From NCBI GenBank assembly GCA_028288385.1, contig JAQBNX010000803.1, forward strand, positions 1 to 6,845: a stretch of DNA of 6,845 bases, in the 5' to 3' direction. Under the pieces are notes generated by a model that was given only the letters and a program-made list of their open reading frames with translations, did no database searches and was not told the DNA's origin. The translations under genes were made by a program, and so were the position numbers. Shown here in pieces: positions 5,838-6,845 of the stretch (its first letter is position 1; each line of letters begins with the position of its first letter). The DNA comes from Spirosoma sp. GTDB taxonomy: Bacteria > Bacteroidota > Bacteroidia > Cytophagales > Spirosomataceae.

Positions 5838-6124
5838 ACACCCGGGCGACCATCCTGTAGTGGCTGATCGACAGCGATATGCGCGCCCTCGACTTCGTCG
5901 TCGGCCACGCGGTGTTCGTGCCGGACGCAGATTCGCCCGAGGCCCGAGAATTGGCAGCCATGCTCGGCTCGGACGGCTTGTTCCGCGTCGAAGCCATCAC
6001 CGAGGCTACCTCGGGTGCTTGGGACCTCGTACAAGGTCTCCGGTTCACCAACTGGTTCCAGGCTGCTCGGCACGCCCTCTTGCTTGAAGAGCAAGGCGAC
6101 CGGGTCAGGATGGTCGCGCACTGA
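5825..6124 (+). pseudogene. Truncated DUF3846-family paralogue with internal TAG
   Basis: From 5825 the frame reads GLPMNTRATIL, a TAG at 5858-5860, then WLIDSDMRALDFVVGHAVFV onwards to the stop at 6122-6124. It aligns with residues 57-152 of the intact protein at 3608-4066, about 60% identical by eye, with a few extra residues after VP. The TAG replaces the first Trp of the intact copy's LWWK, a TGG-to-TAG change. Homology stops abruptly upstream of GGGCTGCCG (5825-5833), so the first 56 or so residues are missing. An ATG at 5879 could start a 81-residue C-terminal piece, but it has no ribosome binding site. Followed by a hairpin like that of the intact copy. Confidence 0.75.
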
Positions 6125-6128
6125 AGCA

Positions 6129-6155
6129 AGGCCCCTGCGCAGCGCGCAGGGGCCT
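6129..6155 (+). terminator. Hairpin after the DUF3846 pseudogene
   Basis: AGGCCCCTGCGC (6129-6140), loop AGC, GCGCAGGGGCCT (6144-6155) form a perfect 12-bp stem five bases after the stop, followed by CTCCC rather than a T-run. It shares the CCCCTGC/GCAGGGG stem and its position with the hairpin at 4069-4096, which points to a terminator inherited with the duplicated gene. Confidence 0.65.
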
Positions 6156-6246
6156 CTCCCATGTCGGCGAGGTCCGCCCCGCGGGAGGATCAAACGCCTT
6201 GGGGATAACTCAAACGCGGTCCAGCGAGAGACGCCACGATCGTGGA

Positions 6247-6444
6247 ATGGATGACCTCATCGAAGACCTGCCGCCGTGTCCGAATTGTCTTGGGCGCCTC
6301 GAGCCTGTCGAGACTGAGGAGGACGCGTCAGTGCTGGTCTGCCGTCAATGCGGATCGTTCGCGGACTTCTCCGACCTCAGCTTGCGAATCGATCAGCACG
6401 GACCTGGTGCAGCGGTCCACCTGGTCGTACTCTCGGTGCTCTAG
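6247..6444 (+). CDS. Small zinc-ribbon-like protein
   Basis: A 65-residue protein with two CxxC knuckles, CPNC (11-14) and CRQC (32-35), 17 residues apart, the layout of a compact zinc ribbon; the remaining part is acidic and ends with a hydrophobic AAVHLVVLSVL. Such small ribbons bind nucleic acid or proteins, but no specific family is recognised. Start choice is uncertain: ATG 6247 gives MDDLIEDLPPCPNC with only a weak upstream site, while a TTG at 6199 sits 10 bases after GGGAGG (6183-6188) and would add 16 residues. It is followed 15 bases later by another small gene, so the two are probably co-transcribed. Confidence 0.6.
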   Translation: MDDLIEDLPPCPNCLGRLEPVETEEDASVLVCRQCGSFADFSDLSLRIDQHGPGAAVHLVVLSVL

Positions 6445-6459
6445 CCCTAGGGAGGCTCC

Positions 6460-6666
6460 GTGTCACACATTATCTTCGCCGGCCAAACCTTCTACTTCAG
6501 TGATGACGAGTTCGACCGCCAAACCAATGAATTGACCGACGCGGCAGAGGCTGGCAAGCCGCTGCTGATCGAGCTCTCCGGCGAAAGTGGGCCCTCGCGT
6601 CTGCTGTGGACTCCAGGAGCCCCCATCGTTCTCAACGGTTGGGACACCCCGGTCACCTCAGCCTGA
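6460..6666 (+). CDS. Small protein of unknown function (68 residues)
   Basis: Begins at GTG 6460, four bases after a strong AGGGAGG (6449-6455). The sequence (SHIIFAGQTFYFSDDEFDRQ at the N-terminus, then a short helix DAAEAGKP and a strand-rich LLIELSGESGPSRLLWTPGAPIVL) is acidic, without cysteine or membrane segment, and looks like a small alpha/beta fold. I do not recognise it. Spacing to the zinc-ribbon gene suggests one transcript. Confidence 0.6.
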   Translation: MSHIIFAGQTFYFSDDEFDRQTNELTDAAEAGKPLLIELSGESGPSRLLWTPGAPIVLNGWDTPVTSA

Positions 6667-6710
6667 AGTCGGGATCACCCCAGGTCAAGCCGTCATTGCA
6701 CACTGCCCCA

Positions 6711-6845
6711 GTGGCATCGTCAGAGCGCGTTCCTCAATTCGAGTATCGCGTTCTCGATGAGATTGACGGCGGCGGTGTCGTGAACAGCCATGTGACTCAA
6801 CTGAAGGAAGATCTGACGAAAGCGGGAAAGCTCGTTCGTTTCTGC
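6711..6845 (+). CDS. Start of an unknown protein, 3' end outside window
   Basis: Open from GTG 6711 to the window edge (45 codons): VASSERVPQFEYRVLDEIDG, then GGVVNSHVTQLKEDLTKAGKLVRFC. Composition and codon use look coding. The true start is uncertain: TTG 6696 is in the same frame, the frame remains open further upstream, and no good ribosome binding site is seen. A short CACTG/CAGTG palindrome (6701-6713) covers the GTG. Too little is present to assign a family. Confidence 0.5.
   Translation, partial: MASSERVPQFEYRVLDEIDGGGVVNSHVTQLKEDLTKAGKLVRFC

Noticed and set aside
5351..6193. 280-codon minus-strand open frame over the DUF3846 pseudogene
   Set aside because: It lies opposite sequence clearly homologous to the intact plus-strand DUF3846 gene and is composed of Arg/Gly-rich filler.
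1..6845. CRISPR array, tRNA, rRNA, transposase or terminal inverted repeats
   Set aside because: No regularly spaced repeats, no cloverleaf-like or rRNA-like sequence, and no transposase or integrase coding region were seen on either strand.

Overview
High-GC DNA with frequent GTG/TTG start candidates, purine-rich Shine-Dalgarno sites and many strong GC-rich hairpins suggests an actinobacterium, perhaps a member of Microbacteriaceae; this taxonomic guess is inference from composition and protein style. The window looks like an accessory region (plasmid, integrated element or defence island), with no housekeeping gene.

Region 1 (1-2910, + strand) is the end of a type I restriction-modification operon. 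The window opens inside the C-terminal part of an EcoEI-like HsdR motor/nuclease subunit. That gene overlaps by ATGA a 671-codon gene fusing an HsdM adenine methyltransferase to a single HsdS-like target recognition domain. HsdR carries an unusual carboxypeptidase-regulatory-like (beta-sandwich) segment just before its EcoEI C-terminal domain. No separate hsdS follows. The layout R then M-S implies a complex whose specificity comes from one TRD per methylase chain.

Region 2 (2911-4096, + strand) begins with a non-coding gap holding a good sigma70-type promoter with a palindrome between its -35 and -10 boxes. A ribbon-helix-helix DNA-binding protein follows, then two tandem strong hairpins, then a DUF3846-type protein that ends at a perfect hairpin.

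Region 3 (4132-5487, - strand) is a two-gene operon: a membrane-anchored-looking protein of unknown function, then a GIY-YIG nuclease-domain protein whose ribosome binding site overlaps the first gene's stop. It converges on the DUF3846 gene.

Region 4 (about 5504-6155, + strand) is gene debris: a start-less C-terminal fragment, a frameshifted small ORF with an ATT where a start should be, and a second DUF3846-family gene that lost its N-terminus and has an in-frame TAG where the intact copy has Trp. It ends in a hairpin closely resembling the one after the intact copy. The nuclease cassette is therefore flanked by two paralogous DUF3846-hairpin units.

Region 5 (6247-6845, + strand) holds small genes: a CxxC...CxxC zinc-ribbon-like protein, a 68-residue unknown protein, and the start of a gene that runs off the window.

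The best candidate for something undescribed is the membrane protein plus GIY-YIG pair beside a type I restriction locus. The RHH promoter-operator arrangement and the HsdR domain insertion are the next most interesting points.
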